Shown piece after piece: positions 41,835 to 50,727 of a stretch of DNA of 64,000 nt. The notes beneath the pieces were generated by a model, which was not told the DNA's origin, did not search any database, and worked only from the letters and a program-made list of their open reading frames with translations. How positions within the stretch are numbered: position 1 is the first letter of the stretch; each line of letters begins with the position of its first letter. Source of the DNA: Delftia tsuruhatensis. Its GTDB lineage: Bacteria > Pseudomonadota > Gammaproteobacteria > Burkholderiales > Burkholderiaceae_C. The translations under genes were made by a program, and so were the position numbers. The DNA is taken from assembly GCF_903815225.1 (NCBI RefSeq), contig NZ_LR813084.1, forward strand, positions 4,984,001 through 5,048,000. Reading direction: 5' to 3'.

Positions 41835-43235
41835 TCAGCCACTCACCTCAGGCGGCCATACCACCTGCACGCGAAGGCCGTCGAGCGTGGGAGAACGGTC
41901 CAGCACCAGGTGGGCGCCGTGGCGCTGCGCGATGGCCTGCACGATGGCCAGGCCAAGGCCGCTGCCCTCGGCCTGCCGGCCCGCCGAAGGCCCGCGCACG
42001 AAGCGCCGCAGCACCTGTGCGCGCTCGCTCTCGGCGATGCCGGGCCCAGAGTCTTCGACCACCAGCGCGCGCCCTTGCGCATCGCTTCGCCAGCCCACGT
42101 CGACACGGCCGCCCGGCGGAACGTACTTGATGGCGTTGTCCAGCAGATTGCGCACCAGTGTCTGCAGCGCCTGGGCATCACCGGCCACGGCAAAGGATTG
42201 CTGCTGCGCGGGCGACTCGCTCAGCCCCATGTCCAGGCCGCGCTGGCTGGCGGCGACGGCCGTTTCGCCCAGGGCCAGGGCCACGACCTCGCGCAGGTCC
42301 ACTGCGGCCTCCTGCCTGTGCGCGGGTGCCGTGGCCTGGGCCTCCTGCCGCGCCAGCGCCAGCAGCTGCTCGACCAGGCGCGTGGCACGGTCTATGCCAG
42401 ACGCGAGCCTTTGCACGGCCTCCTCGTGCGCTGCGCCATCGGGCGCGCGCCGCAGGGCCTGCAGCTGGAGCTTGAGCGCGGCAAGCGGCGAGCGCAGCTC
42501 GTGCGCGGCATCGGCCACGAAATGCTGCTGCGCCTCGAAGGCCCGGCCCACGCGCTGCAGCAGGGCATTGAGTTCGGCCACCAGGGGGCGCACTTCGTCG
42601 GGCACGCCTTGCGTGGCGACGGGCGCCAGATCCTGCGGCATGCGTGCGGCCAGCTCGCGGCGCACGCGCTGCACGGGTGCCAGCGAACGGCGTACCACCC
42701 ACCATACGGCCAGCGCCAGCACGGGCGCCAGCAGCGCGATCGGCAGCAGGCTCTGCCAGGCGGCATCGCGGGCCAGCGCTCGGCGCACGCGCATGTCCTG
42801 CGCCACCTGTATCACCTGCGAGCGCGTCTGCAGCGAGAACACGCGATAGACCGTGCCGCGCGCGGGCACGTCGGCAAAGCCCAGCACCGCCATCTGCGGC
42901 AGGGCCGCGCCCAGGGCCGACTCGAAGATGCGCAGGCCCTCATTGGTCCAGACCTGGACGATGAAGTCGTGGTTCTCGTCCTCGGGCGGCGTGCCCTGGG
43001 GCCGGCCCTTGGCATCCACAGGCAGCCCCGCGCGCAGCGCGAAGGCGGTCTGCTGCATCTGGTAGTCGAACAGCATGTCGGTCTGCTGCAGGGCGTTGCG
43101 ATAGGCCAGCAGGCCCTGCAACAAGGCCGTCAGCACGATGGCGCCCCCGATGAACAGCAGCAGCCGCGTGCCCAGCGCGCCCGGCAGCAAGCGGCGCGCC
43201 CATGCCGACAGGCGACTGGCGAGGTGGCCGCTCAT
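41835..43235 (-). CDS. Two-component sensor histidine kinase (QseC-like)
   Basis: 466 residues: transmembrane helix 1 (about 24-45), a periplasmic sensor region (46-160), transmembrane helix 2 (162-183), a HAMP-like linker, the HisKA dimerisation helix with phospho-acceptor His245 (FVADAAHELRSPLAALKLQ), and a HATPase domain with N box NLLDNAIKYV and G boxes VVEDSGPGI and GSGLGLAIV. It shares an ATGA overlap with the upstream response-regulator gene. The close match in layout is to QseC/PmrB-type sensors; the signal is unknown. Confidence 0.94.
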   Translation of the reverse strand: MSGHLASRLSAWARRLLPGALGTRLLLFIGGAIVLTALLQGLLAYRNALQQTDMLFDYQMQQTAFALRAGLPVDAKGRPQGTPPEDENHDFIVQVWTNEGLRIFESALGAALPQMAVLGFADVPARGTVYRVFSLQTRSQVIQVAQDMRVRRALARDAAWQSLLPIALLAPVLALAVWWVVRRSLAPVQRVRRELAARMPQDLAPVATQGVPDEVRPLVAELNALLQRVGRAFEAQQHFVADAAHELRSPLAALKLQLQALRRAPDGAAHEEAVQRLASGIDRATRLVEQLLALARQEAQATAPAHRQEAAVDLREVVALALGETAVAASQRGLDMGLSESPAQQQSFAVAGDAQALQTLVRNLLDNAIKYVPPGGRVDVGWRSDAQGRALVVEDSGPGIAESERAQVLRRFVRGPSAGRQAEGSGLGLAIVQAIAQRHGAHLVLDRSPTLDGLRVQVVWPPEVSG

Positions 43236-43906
43236 GGCTTGGGCAGCATGTAGCCCACGCCGCGCACATTGAGGATCAGCCCGGCGCCCAGTTTCTTGCG
43301 CAGGCCATGGATGTAGACCTCGATGGCATTGCTGCTGACCTCGTCCCCCCAGCCATAGAGCTTGTCCTCGATCTGCTGGCGCGACAGCGTGCTGCCGGGG
43401 CGTGCCAGCAGCGTCTCCAGCACCGCCCATTCACGGCCCGAAAGCACCACGTCACGGCCATCCACGCTGGCCTCGCGCGTGGCGGGGTTCAGGCGCACGC
43501 CGCCATGCTCGTACAGCGGCTCCACCGCCCCCGACGCGCGGCGGGCCAGCGCGCGCAGCCGGGCCAGCAGCTCGTCCAGGTCGTAAGGCTTGACCACGTA
43601 GTCGTCGGCTCCGGCATCGAGCCCCGCGATGCGGTCGCGCACGGCATCGCGCGCCGTGGCCACCAGCACCGGCGTGCGGTCGCGGCGCGCGCGCAGCTGG
43701 CGCAGCACCTGCAGACCGTCCTGCCCGGGCAGGCCCAGGTCCAGCAGCACCAGGTCATAGCCATGGCTGTGGCCGGCCCCCGAGCGCAAGGCCGCATCGG
43801 CATGCAGCCCGTCGCGCACCCAGTCCACCGCATGCCCTTCGGCGCGCAGCAGCATGTGCACGGCCTCGCCGATCATGGCGTCATCCTCAACAAGCAGTAA
43901 GCGCAT
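43232..43906 (-). CDS. OmpR family response regulator (QseB-like)
   Basis: 224 residues: receiver domain with acidic pair Glu7/Asp8/Asp9, phospho-acceptor Asp56 (DLVLLDLGLPGQDGL) and Lys105 region (DYVVKPYDLDEL), then a winged-helix DNA-binding domain (VLSGREWAVLETLLARPGSTLSRQQIEDKLY, with the recognition helix SSNAIEVYIHGLRKKLG). It pairs with the kinase encoded next. It starts 41 bases after the roadblock-like gene, so the two-component genes may be the end of a longer transcript. Confidence 0.95.
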   Translation of the reverse strand: MRLLLVEDDAMIGEAVHMLLRAEGHAVDWVRDGLHADAALRSGAGHSHGYDLVLLDLGLPGQDGLQVLRQLRARRDRTPVLVATARDAVRDRIAGLDAGADDYVVKPYDLDELLARLRALARRASGAVEPLYEHGGVRLNPATREASVDGRDVVLSGREWAVLETLLARPGSTLSRQQIEDKLYGWGDEVSSNAIEVYIHGLRKKLGAGLILNVRGVGYMLPKP

Positions 43907-43947
43907 GGTGGAAGAATAACGCTCTGGAACGAGGGGGTGGGCGGCGG

Positions 43948-44352
43948 CTACACCGCCGCTTCGATCCTTGGCATGGCCATGCGCGCCTTGGTCAGCGCCA
44001 TGCCCAGGTTGGCGGTGCGGCGGCAGACGAAGACGGCCACGTAGTCGGGCATCTGCTTGCCGCGCAGGAAGACGTGGATCAGGTTGTCGCTGTTGACGAT
44101 CAGCTCCTGGAAATAGTGGTGGCCGTCATCCTTGAGGCCCCGCGACTTCTTGAACAGGCTCTCGATCATGGAGACATTGGGCCCATTGAACAGGTCGGCC
44201 GTGGCCGCGGCCACGAGGTCGATGACCTCGCGCGGATGCGAGTCCACCGTGCGGATGGCCAGCAGCATGCCGGAGGCGGCATCCACATAGCCGATGGCCA
44301 GGCACTCGGGGACGGAGCCGGCCACCTCGCTCAAAACGTTGTCAAGACTCAT
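43948..44352 (-). CDS. Roadblock/LC7-like small protein
   Basis: 134 residues. An N-terminal helix (SLDNVLSEVAGSV) leads to strands LAIGYVDAASGMLLAIRTV, a helix VIDLVAAATADLFNG, further strands (YFQELIVNSDNLIHVFLRG and YVAVFVCRRT) and a final helix ANLGMALTKARMAMPRI. This order and the NLG(x)A helix resemble roadblock/LC7 proteins, which in bacteria are partners of small GTPases or ATPases. The assignment is at fold level only. It lies 55 bases downstream of the ABC-ATPase/phosphatase fusion on the same strand. Confidence 0.6.
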   Translation of the reverse strand: MSLDNVLSEVAGSVPECLAIGYVDAASGMLLAIRTVDSHPREVIDLVAAATADLFNGPNVSMIESLFKKSRGLKDDGHHYFQELIVNSDNLIHVFLRGKQMPDYVAVFVCRRTANLGMALTKARMAMPRIEAAV

Positions 44353-44407
44353 TGCAGCTTTCCTTTTCTTGGCGCATGGGATGCACGCGCCGGATTGATG
44401 TGATCGG

Positions 44408-45916
44408 TCAGCCCATCTTCAGCAGCAGTGCCACCTCGTACGCATACAGCAGATCCTCCTGGGCCCGGGACTGCACGTACTGGGCATCGATGAGGCGCAC
44501 GCGGCGCAGCGCCTCCTCGGCAGTCAGTCCTTCCCGGACCAGCCAGGCGGCCAGCACCGTGCCGGTGCGCCCCAGGCCTGCCAGACAATGCACGGCCAGC
44601 ACCTCGCCCGCGCGCAGCATGGCCGACATGCGCGCCAGCAGCATCTGGATCTGTGCCACGGTGGGCGATTCATGGTCGTGGACCGGCAGGTGCAGGTTGC
44701 GCAGGCCGTGCCGGCGCAGGGGCTCCTGCGACAGGTCGTTTTCCGTCAGCGTGATCAGCACGGTGACGCCGCAGCGGCGCAGCGCCTGCAGGTCGATGTC
44801 CATGTCCTGCACCACGCCGGGCTGCGGCGCACCGGCCAGACGGCCCGGCACCAGCCAGGCGAAGCCATTGGGTCCGCGGCTGGCGGGAACGGCCTGGGGA
44901 TCGGCGGCCAGCGGCTGCCAGTCCACCAGCACGGCCGGGTTGACGCCGCGCAGCCGGGGCGAGGCAGCAGCGGGCCGCGGCACGGCAGGTGCGGCGGCCA
45001 CCGTGGCCGCCGCGGGCTTGGGTTGGGCAAGGGGCACGTCCGCAGGCGGCGTTGCGGCCTGCGGTGCCTGTGGCTGGAATTCGGAGATCGCAGCGAGGGC
45101 CGCTGCGGGCAGGGGTGGCGGCACGCAAGCCCCCTCCTCCAGGTCCTCGGCACGCGCATCGGGCGAGGCCACGCAACAGCTGCCGGTACGCACGAACTGC
45201 TGGCCCGCCAGCGACAGCGGCGCACGCAGAAAGGCCTCCATGGACTGGGCCTCGACGATGCGCCCGCCGGCGAGCAGCAGCATGTCCTGCGCCACGGCCT
45301 GGGCATGCTGCTGCTGGTGCGTGCTCATCAGCACGGCCATGCGCTGCGCCACCTGGCGCAGCAGCTCCAGCAGCACGAAGGCCTCGTAGCCCTCCAGCTC
45401 GGCCGTGGGTTCGTCCACCAGCAGGACCTGCGGTCCGGCCAGGGCCTCGCGCAGGATGGCGACGGCACGCTGCTGCAGGGGCGGCAGCTCCATGGCGGGC
45501 TGGTCCAGCATCAGGCCCAGCTCGGGCAGGCCGAAGGCCTGCACCTGCTGCCGGCACCAGTCGCGCAGTTCATGCGGCACCATCTTCAGGCGCGGCCGGG
45601 CCAGTTCGACGATGGCGTCGAAGGTGGTGGCCCGCATCAGCCGGGCCTGCTGCTGGACCAGGCGAGGGGCCGGCATGCCGCCATGCCATGGCTGGCCCGC
45701 GTAGCGCATGCCGCCCCAGCGGCGAAAGCGGGGATTGGCGGCATTGAGATCGGCCAGCGTGCGCAGCAGCGTGGACTTGCCGCAGCCGACAGGGCCCAGC
45801 AGGGCCGTGATGCCACGGGCCGGCAGCACGAAGTCCACCTCAGCCAGGATGACGCGCGCGCCGAACGATGCGCCCAAACCCGTCACCTGCAAGCTGTAGT
45901 CCTGCTTCAAAGCCAT
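44408..45916 (-). CDS. ABC ATPase fused to a dual-specificity protein phosphatase
   Basis: 502 residues. Residues 1-240 are an ABC nucleotide-binding domain of the phosphate-importer type: Walker A GPVGCGKS (41-48), Q-loop near 88-90, Walker B QVLLVDEP (163-170) and H-loop His200. The signature motif is degenerate, reading ELPPLQQR (143-150) where LSGGQ is expected. A linker rich in Ala and Pro (about 245-325) leads to a dual-specificity/tyrosine phosphatase domain (350-502) with Cys444 and Arg450 in HCLAGLGRTG and a candidate general acid Asp414. No permease gene adjoins, so transport is unlikely; a signalling role with the downstream roadblock-like protein is inferred. Confidence 0.88.
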   Translation of the reverse strand: MALKQDYSLQVTGLGASFGARVILAEVDFVLPARGITALLGPVGCGKSTLLRTLADLNAANPRFRRWGGMRYAGQPWHGGMPAPRLVQQQARLMRATTFDAIVELARPRLKMVPHELRDWCRQQVQAFGLPELGLMLDQPAMELPPLQQRAVAILREALAGPQVLLVDEPTAELEGYEAFVLLELLRQVAQRMAVLMSTHQQQHAQAVAQDMLLLAGGRIVEAQSMEAFLRAPLSLAGQQFVRTGSCCVASPDARAEDLEEGACVPPPLPAAALAAISEFQPQAPQAATPPADVPLAQPKPAAATVAAAPAVPRPAAASPRLRGVNPAVLVDWQPLAADPQAVPASRGPNGFAWLVPGRLAGAPQPGVVQDMDIDLQALRRCGVTVLITLTENDLSQEPLRRHGLRNLHLPVHDHESPTVAQIQMLLARMSAMLRAGEVLAVHCLAGLGRTGTVLAAWLVREGLTAEEALRRVRLIDAQYVQSRAQEDLLYAYEVALLLKMG

Positions 45917-46220
45917 GCCCTCCCTGTGATGCGATGCGCCCTCGCGGGCCGCTTTCTGTGAAGCCGGGACGGCTCAGCGCCCGGCTCGATGGGCCGGCAG
46001 TCTAAGCGGTTTGGCCCTAGCTCAAATCGTCACAAAAAGAAACACTACTAACGCAAATGGACGTCATTTCACAGGATACAACCATCACATTGGTGTATCG
46101 GTGCCGCGTCAGCTGGCATTTTTCTTTCGGTTTCCACAGCGCGATAGCCCCGGCGCATAAGCACCGGGGCCGGGCGATCAATGCAATGGGGTGGTCGTTC
46201 CGGTCGCTACCTCCTTTTGC
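45917..46220. other. Intergenic region upstream of the ATPase/phosphatase fusion
   Basis: 304 bases between the htrA stop and the fusion gene start. GCCCCGG-N10-CCGGGGC (46147-46170) may act as a terminator for htrA but lacks a T-run. The part near 46020-46100 is A/T-rich and could hold the promoter of the fusion gene. Confidence 0.45.
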
Positions 46221-47765
46221 TTACCCGAGACGTACGGGGACGAAGATCCTGTTGCCATCGCGCCAAATCAGCACGGCCACGGTCTTGCCGGCCTTGGCCA
46301 TGGCGGCGCGCACGGCGTCGATGTCGGCGGCGGGCGCGCCGTTGATGGACAGCAGCACATCGCCTTCGGTGATGCCCGCCTCGGCCGCGGGACCGGCCGC
46401 ATCGGCCACGACCAACCCCTCCTTCACGCCGACCTGGCGCTTTTCATCGGGCTGCAAGGGGCGCAGCGCCAGGCCCAGCCGGCCCTTGCCGGCATCGGGC
46501 TTGTCCTGGGCCACCTTCGCGGCCTTGTCGCTGGCATCGCCCAGCACCGCATTCAGGGTGCGGGCCTCGCCGTTGCGCCAGATCTCCAGCGCCACCTTCT
46601 GACCCGGCAGCGCCTGGCCCACATAGGCCGGCAGGTCGCCGGAACCCACAACGGGCTGGCCATCCACCTTGCGCACCACGTCGCCGGGCTGCAGGCCCGC
46701 CTTGGCGGCGGGGCCGCTCTGGTCCACGCTGGCGACCAGCGCGCCTTCGGGGCGGTCCAGCTTGAAGGAGTCGGCAAAGGCCTGGTTCACCTCCTGCACG
46801 GCCACGCCCAGCCGCGCATGCTGCACCTTGCCCGTGGCCACGATCTGCTGCTGCACCCGCGTGGCCACCTCGATGGGAATCGCGAAGGACACGCCCTGGT
46901 ACCCGCCCGAGCGCGAATAGATCTGGCTGTTGATGCCCACCACCTCGCCACGCGCATTGAACAGCGGGCCGCCGGAGTTGCCGGGGTTGATGGCCACGTC
47001 CGTCTGCAGGAAGGGCACGAAGGAATCATCGGGCAGGGTGCGCCCCTTGGCGCTGACCACGCCGGCGGTGACGCTGCTCTCGAAGCCGAAGGGCGAACCG
47101 ATGGCCAGCACCCAGTCGCCCACGCGCAGGTCGGCGGTCTTGCCCAGCGCCACCGTGGGCAGATCCTTGGCGGCGATGCGCAGCACGGCCACATCGGTCT
47201 TGGGGTCGGCACCCAGCACCTTGGCGCTGAATTCGCGCCGGTCGTTGAGCTTGACGGTCACCTCCTTGGCACCGCGCACCACGTGGGCGTTGGTCAGGAT
47301 CAGGCCATCGCTGGAGACGATGAAGCCCGAGCCCTCGCCGCGCATGGGCACGTCGCGCTGGGGCTGGCCGGCCCCGGGCATGCCCGGCATGCCGGGAACG
47401 CCGAAACGGCGGAAGAATTCATAGAAGGGATCGCTGGGGTCCATGCCCGGCACGCCCTGGCCCTGTCGTGCAGCGGCTTCGTCACCGTCATCGCCCATGG
47501 CACGCGAGCTGCCGACCACGCTGATGTTGACCACGGCCGCGCCGTTGCGCGCCGTGATGTCGGCAAAGTTGGGGGCCGCCACGGCACCGGTTGCAGAAAC
47601 GGGCGAAGCCGGTTGGGCCGTGGGCGCAAACAGCGACGTGGTCGCCCGCGCATCGCTATGCACCACACCGACCAGTCCTGCACCCGTGGCGCCCAGGGCT
47701 CCGATGGCGCCCGCAGCCACCAGGGCCAGGACCAGACGGCGGGGAGTCGACAGAATCTTGTTCAT
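46221..47765 (-). CDS. Periplasmic serine protease DegP/HtrA family (Do)
   Basis: 514 residues: a membrane-spanning signal (about 9-34), a trypsin-like domain with catalytic His161 (TNAHVV), Asp191 (KTDVAVL) and Ser264 (NPGNSGGPLF), then two PDZ domains (about 305-395 and 425-510). The loop before the catalytic domain is rich in Gly, Met and Pro (VPGMPGMPGAG). It degrades or refolds damaged envelope proteins. GAGGAAAGG precedes the ATG at 47765. Confidence 0.95.
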   Translation of the reverse strand: MNKILSTPRRLVLALVAAGAIGALGATGAGLVGVVHSDARATTSLFAPTAQPASPVSATGAVAAPNFADITARNGAAVVNISVVGSSRAMGDDGDEAAARQGQGVPGMDPSDPFYEFFRRFGVPGMPGMPGAGQPQRDVPMRGEGSGFIVSSDGLILTNAHVVRGAKEVTVKLNDRREFSAKVLGADPKTDVAVLRIAAKDLPTVALGKTADLRVGDWVLAIGSPFGFESSVTAGVVSAKGRTLPDDSFVPFLQTDVAINPGNSGGPLFNARGEVVGINSQIYSRSGGYQGVSFAIPIEVATRVQQQIVATGKVQHARLGVAVQEVNQAFADSFKLDRPEGALVASVDQSGPAAKAGLQPGDVVRKVDGQPVVGSGDLPAYVGQALPGQKVALEIWRNGEARTLNAVLGDASDKAAKVAQDKPDAGKGRLGLALRPLQPDEKRQVGVKEGLVVADAAGPAAEAGITEGDVLLSINGAPAADIDAVRAAMAKAGKTVAVLIWRDGNRIFVPVRLG

Positions 47766-47887
47766 CGCAGACCTTTCCTCAAAAGCAGCGTTGCCTGCTG
47801 CGTTGAGGAGAAGTCTGAAGGGGGAGACTTAGGCGAGGCTTAGAAGCCGCCAAGAGCGGCGAACAGGGCACTGCCCTGCACCAGCGC

Positions 47888-48256
47888 TCAGATCAGCGCC
47901 AGCACCTTCTCGGGCGGCCGGCACAGCGCCGCGCCCTTGGGCGTGACGACGATGGGGCGGTTGAGCAGCACGGGATGGGCGGCAACGGCATCGATGAGCC
48001 GGGCGTCCGTGACGGCGGCATCGCCCAGGCCCAGCTCGGCAAAGACCGCTTCCTTGCTGCGCAGCAGCTCGCGCACCGGAAGGTTCAGTCGCTCGAACAG
48101 CGCCCTGAGCTGCGCGGCATCCAGGGGCGTGGCGATGTAGTCCACGATGGTCGGCTCGATGCCGTGCTCGCGCAGCAGGGCCAGCGCGCCGCGCGAGTTG
48201 CTGCAGCGGTTGTTGTGATAGATGGTGATGTCGGTGCGGGGTGCGGTGGAGTTCAT
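47888..48256 (-). CDS. arsC: Arsenate reductase (glutaredoxin type)
   Basis: 122 residues, normal for the glutaredoxin-coupled ArsC family. The catalytic Cys18 is in HNNRCSNSRGAL (CX3R), and the arginine-rich active-site partners appear in VRELLRSKEA and VLLNRPIVVTPKGAALCRPP. It reduces arsenate to arsenite with glutathione and glutaredoxin. No other ars gene is in the window, so it may be one of the solitary housekeeping copies (ArsC/YffB-like). ATG at 48256. Confidence 0.92.
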   Translation of the reverse strand: MNSTAPRTDITIYHNNRCSNSRGALALLREHGIEPTIVDYIATPLDAAQLRALFERLNLPVRELLRSKEAVFAELGLGDAAVTDARLIDAVAAHPVLLNRPIVVTPKGAALCRPPEKVLALI

Positions 48257-48281
48257 GGGCCGCAGTGTAGGCCCCGGCCGG

Positions 48282-49667
48282 TCAGTGCCCTGCAGCGCGC
48301 TCGAACAGGGTCCGGGCCAGCGCGCGGTGGCGGCCCAGAACCTGGGGCAGGTCGGCCGTGAGCAGACGGCCGTCCTCGACCACGACGCGGCCGTTGATGA
48401 CGCTGGCATCCACATTGGCCGGCGTGCAGAACACCAGCGCGGCCACGGGGTCATGGCCCGCGCCCGCATGGCCCACGCCCGACAGGTCGAAGGACACGAA
48501 GTCGGCCGACATGCCCGGCGCCAGCGCGCCGATGTCGTCCCGGTTGAGCACGCGCGCACCACCCAGCGTGGCGATCTCCAGCGCATCGCGTGCACTGAGC
48601 GCGGCGGGGCCGTGGCCCACGCGCTGCAGCAGCAGGGCCTGGCGCGCCTCGCCCAGCATGTGGGCGCCGTCGTTGGAGGCGCTGCCGTCCACGCCCAGGC
48701 CCACGGGCACGCCCGCATCACGCATGGTGCGCACGGGAGCGATGCCCGAGGCCAGGCGCATGTTGGAGCAGGGGCAGTGCGCCACGCCCGTGCCCGTGCG
48801 GGCGAACAGCGCGATGCCCTCGGCATCGAGCTTGACGCAGTGCGCGTGCCAGACGTCGTGGCCGACCCAGCCCAGACTTTCGGCGTACTGCGCAGGGGTG
48901 AGGCCGAACTTCTCGCGCGAGAAGCCCACGTCGTTGTCGTTCTCGGCCAGGTGGGTGTGCAGCGACACGCCGTGGGCGCGCGCCAGCACGGCGGACTCGC
49001 GCATCAGCTCGCGCGTCACCGAGAACGGCGAGCACGGCGCCAGCACCACGCGCAGCATGGAATGGCGCGAGCTGTCGTGGTATTGCTGGATCAGGCGCAG
49101 GCTGTCGCGCAGGATGGCCTCCTCCTGCTCCACCACCACGTCGGGTGGCAGGCCTCCCTTGCTGCGGCCCAGGCTCATGGAGCCGCGCGCGGCATGAAAA
49201 CGCATGCCCATCTGCTGCGCGGCGGCAATGGAATCGTCCAGGCGCGCGCCGTTGGGGTACAGGTACAGGTGGTCGCTGGTGGTGGTGCAGCCGGACAGCA
49301 TCAGCTCGGCCATGGCGGTCTGGGTCGAGACATGGACCATCTCGGGCGTGAGGTGGGACCACAGCATGTACAGGTTGGTCAGCCAGGAGAACAGCTCGGC
49401 ATCCTGGGCGGCGGGCACGGCGCGCGTCAGGCTCTGGTACATGTGGTGGTGGGTGTTGACCAGGCCCGGCATGACCACGCGGCCGCGCATGTCCAGCACC
49501 CGGGCCGTGCCCTCGTCCACCATGCGGCGGTACTGCGGCGGCAGGTCGGCCGTGACGCCCACCCATTGCACGGCCGGGCCGTCGGCCACCAGGGCACCGT
49601 CGCGGATCTCGCGGCGCTGCGCATCCATGGTGACGAGTACATCGGCGTTCAGGGCGATCAAGGTCAT
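48282..49667 (-). CDS. 8-oxoguanine deaminase (amidohydrolase superfamily)
   Basis: 461 residues of a metal-dependent cytosine-deaminase/AtzB-like hydrolase. The metal ligands are His73 and His75 (NTHHHMYQSL), the His in SLHTHLAEN, the His in VWHAHCV and the Asp in GLGVDGSASND. The blocks HMYQSLTRAVPAAQDAELF and GMSADFVSFDLSG agree closely with proteins characterised as 8-oxoguanine deaminases, which convert the oxidised base to urate. It is downstream of and on the same strand as a LysR gene. Confidence 0.88.
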   Translation of the reverse strand: MTLIALNADVLVTMDAQRREIRDGALVADGPAVQWVGVTADLPPQYRRMVDEGTARVLDMRGRVVMPGLVNTHHHMYQSLTRAVPAAQDAELFSWLTNLYMLWSHLTPEMVHVSTQTAMAELMLSGCTTTSDHLYLYPNGARLDDSIAAAQQMGMRFHAARGSMSLGRSKGGLPPDVVVEQEEAILRDSLRLIQQYHDSSRHSMLRVVLAPCSPFSVTRELMRESAVLARAHGVSLHTHLAENDNDVGFSREKFGLTPAQYAESLGWVGHDVWHAHCVKLDAEGIALFARTGTGVAHCPCSNMRLASGIAPVRTMRDAGVPVGLGVDGSASNDGAHMLGEARQALLLQRVGHGPAALSARDALEIATLGGARVLNRDDIGALAPGMSADFVSFDLSGVGHAGAGHDPVAALVFCTPANVDASVINGRVVVEDGRLLTADLPQVLGRHRALARTLFERAAGH

Positions 49668-49748
49668 GGCGTTCTCTTCGATGGCGTTGGAAATGCCGCC
49701 AGTCTAGGAAGGTCGGGCCATCGCCGATAGCGCTGAATTGCGCCTGAC

Positions 49749-49769
49749 CTGTCCACAAAAAGTGGACAG
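49749..49769. repeat. Inverted repeat between the LysR and deaminase genes
   Basis: CTGTCCAC and GTGGACAG enclose five A residues. It lies 10 bases beyond the LysR stop codon and 82 bases upstream of the deaminase start. It could end the LysR message or be an operator for the deaminase. Confidence 0.6.
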
Positions 49770-49778
49770 TGCAGACGT

Positions 49779-50687
49779 TCAGCGGCCCATGGCGAACAGG
49801 CGCGCCAGCGCCTCGCAGATGCTCTGCGCCATCAGTTCGCCCGCCGCGCTCAGTTGCCCGCGGGCCCGTGCCGCCAGCACCAGCGTCTGCCGTTGCAGGT
49901 GTGCGTCGCGCAACGGCACGAAGACCAGGGCGTTGCGGCTGCGCTCCTCCATGACGTCCAGCGGGTTGAGCAGGGCAATGCCCTCGCCCAGCATGACCAG
50001 GCGCTGGATCAGCGCCATGGAGGTGGACTCGGCCACGGGCGTGACCTCGATGGCGTTGCGCGCAAAGGCCTCGTCCAGCAGGCTGCGGATGGACAGCGGC
50101 GGCGCAGGCAGGATGAGCGGGTGGCCCACGCATTCACTGAGCAGCACCGAGGACTGGCGTGCCAGCGCATGCCGGGGCGGGACGATGGCGCCTATCTGCC
50201 ATTCGCTGGTGGCCAGCGCGCGCAGCGCGGGGCGTTCCGGAAGGTCGTAGGCCAGGCCCAGGTCGGCATCGCCGCCTTCCACGGCGGCCGCGATGCCGGC
50301 CACGGGCAGGTCGATGACGCGCACCGCGATGCCCGGATGGCGCTGGCGGAATTCATGCACCAGCGAGGGCAGCAGCGAACCGGCCAGGCCCGTGGTGGCA
50401 GCCACGGTGATCTCGCCGCTGCGCGCGCCCTGCAACTCGGCAATGCGTTCGCGCAGCGCCGCATGCTCGCGCAGCGTGGCGCGCACGTGGGCCAGCACCA
50501 TCTCGCCCAGTGGCGTCAGGCGCAGACGGTTGTGGATGCGCTCGAACAGCGGCGCGCCCAGCTCGGCCTCCAGGTCCAGGATCTGGCGGTTGACGGCCGT
50601 GGGCGCCACATGCAGGTATTCGGCCGCCTTGCGGATGGAACCGCGGCGGACCACTTCATCGAGATAGCGCAGGACTCGGGCGTGCAT
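49779..50687 (-). CDS. LysR family transcriptional regulator
   Basis: 302 residues: winged HTH at the N-terminus (LDEVVRRGSIRKAAEYLHVAPTAVNRQILDLEAELG) and a substrate-binding-like effector domain from about residue 90. Its HTH has the RGSIRKAAEYLHVAPTAVNRQI form found in regulators of purine and allantoin use. Being just upstream of the 8-oxoguanine deaminase gene, it probably governs it. TACGCT ends 6 bases before the ATG at 50687, without a ribosome site. Confidence 0.92.
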   Translation of the reverse strand: MHARVLRYLDEVVRRGSIRKAAEYLHVAPTAVNRQILDLEAELGAPLFERIHNRLRLTPLGEMVLAHVRATLREHAALRERIAELQGARSGEITVAATTGLAGSLLPSLVHEFRQRHPGIAVRVIDLPVAGIAAAVEGGDADLGLAYDLPERPALRALATSEWQIGAIVPPRHALARQSSVLLSECVGHPLILPAPPLSIRSLLDEAFARNAIEVTPVAESTSMALIQRLVMLGEGIALLNPLDVMEERSRNALVFVPLRDAHLQRQTLVLAARARGQLSAAGELMAQSICEALARLFAMGR

Positions 50688-50727
50688 GCCGCGAGCGTAG
50701 CCGGCTTCGAAGAGCCGCGCACGACGC

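Noticed and set aside
44408..45916. The ABC ATPase as part of a phosphate importer
   Set aside because: No permease or binding protein adjoins, the signature motif is degenerate, and a phosphatase domain is fused.
47866..47880. CAGGGCA-C-TGCCCTG as an arsC or htrA terminator
   Set aside because: No T-run on either strand and it lies upstream of the arsC stop's other side; it is probably chance in GC-rich DNA.
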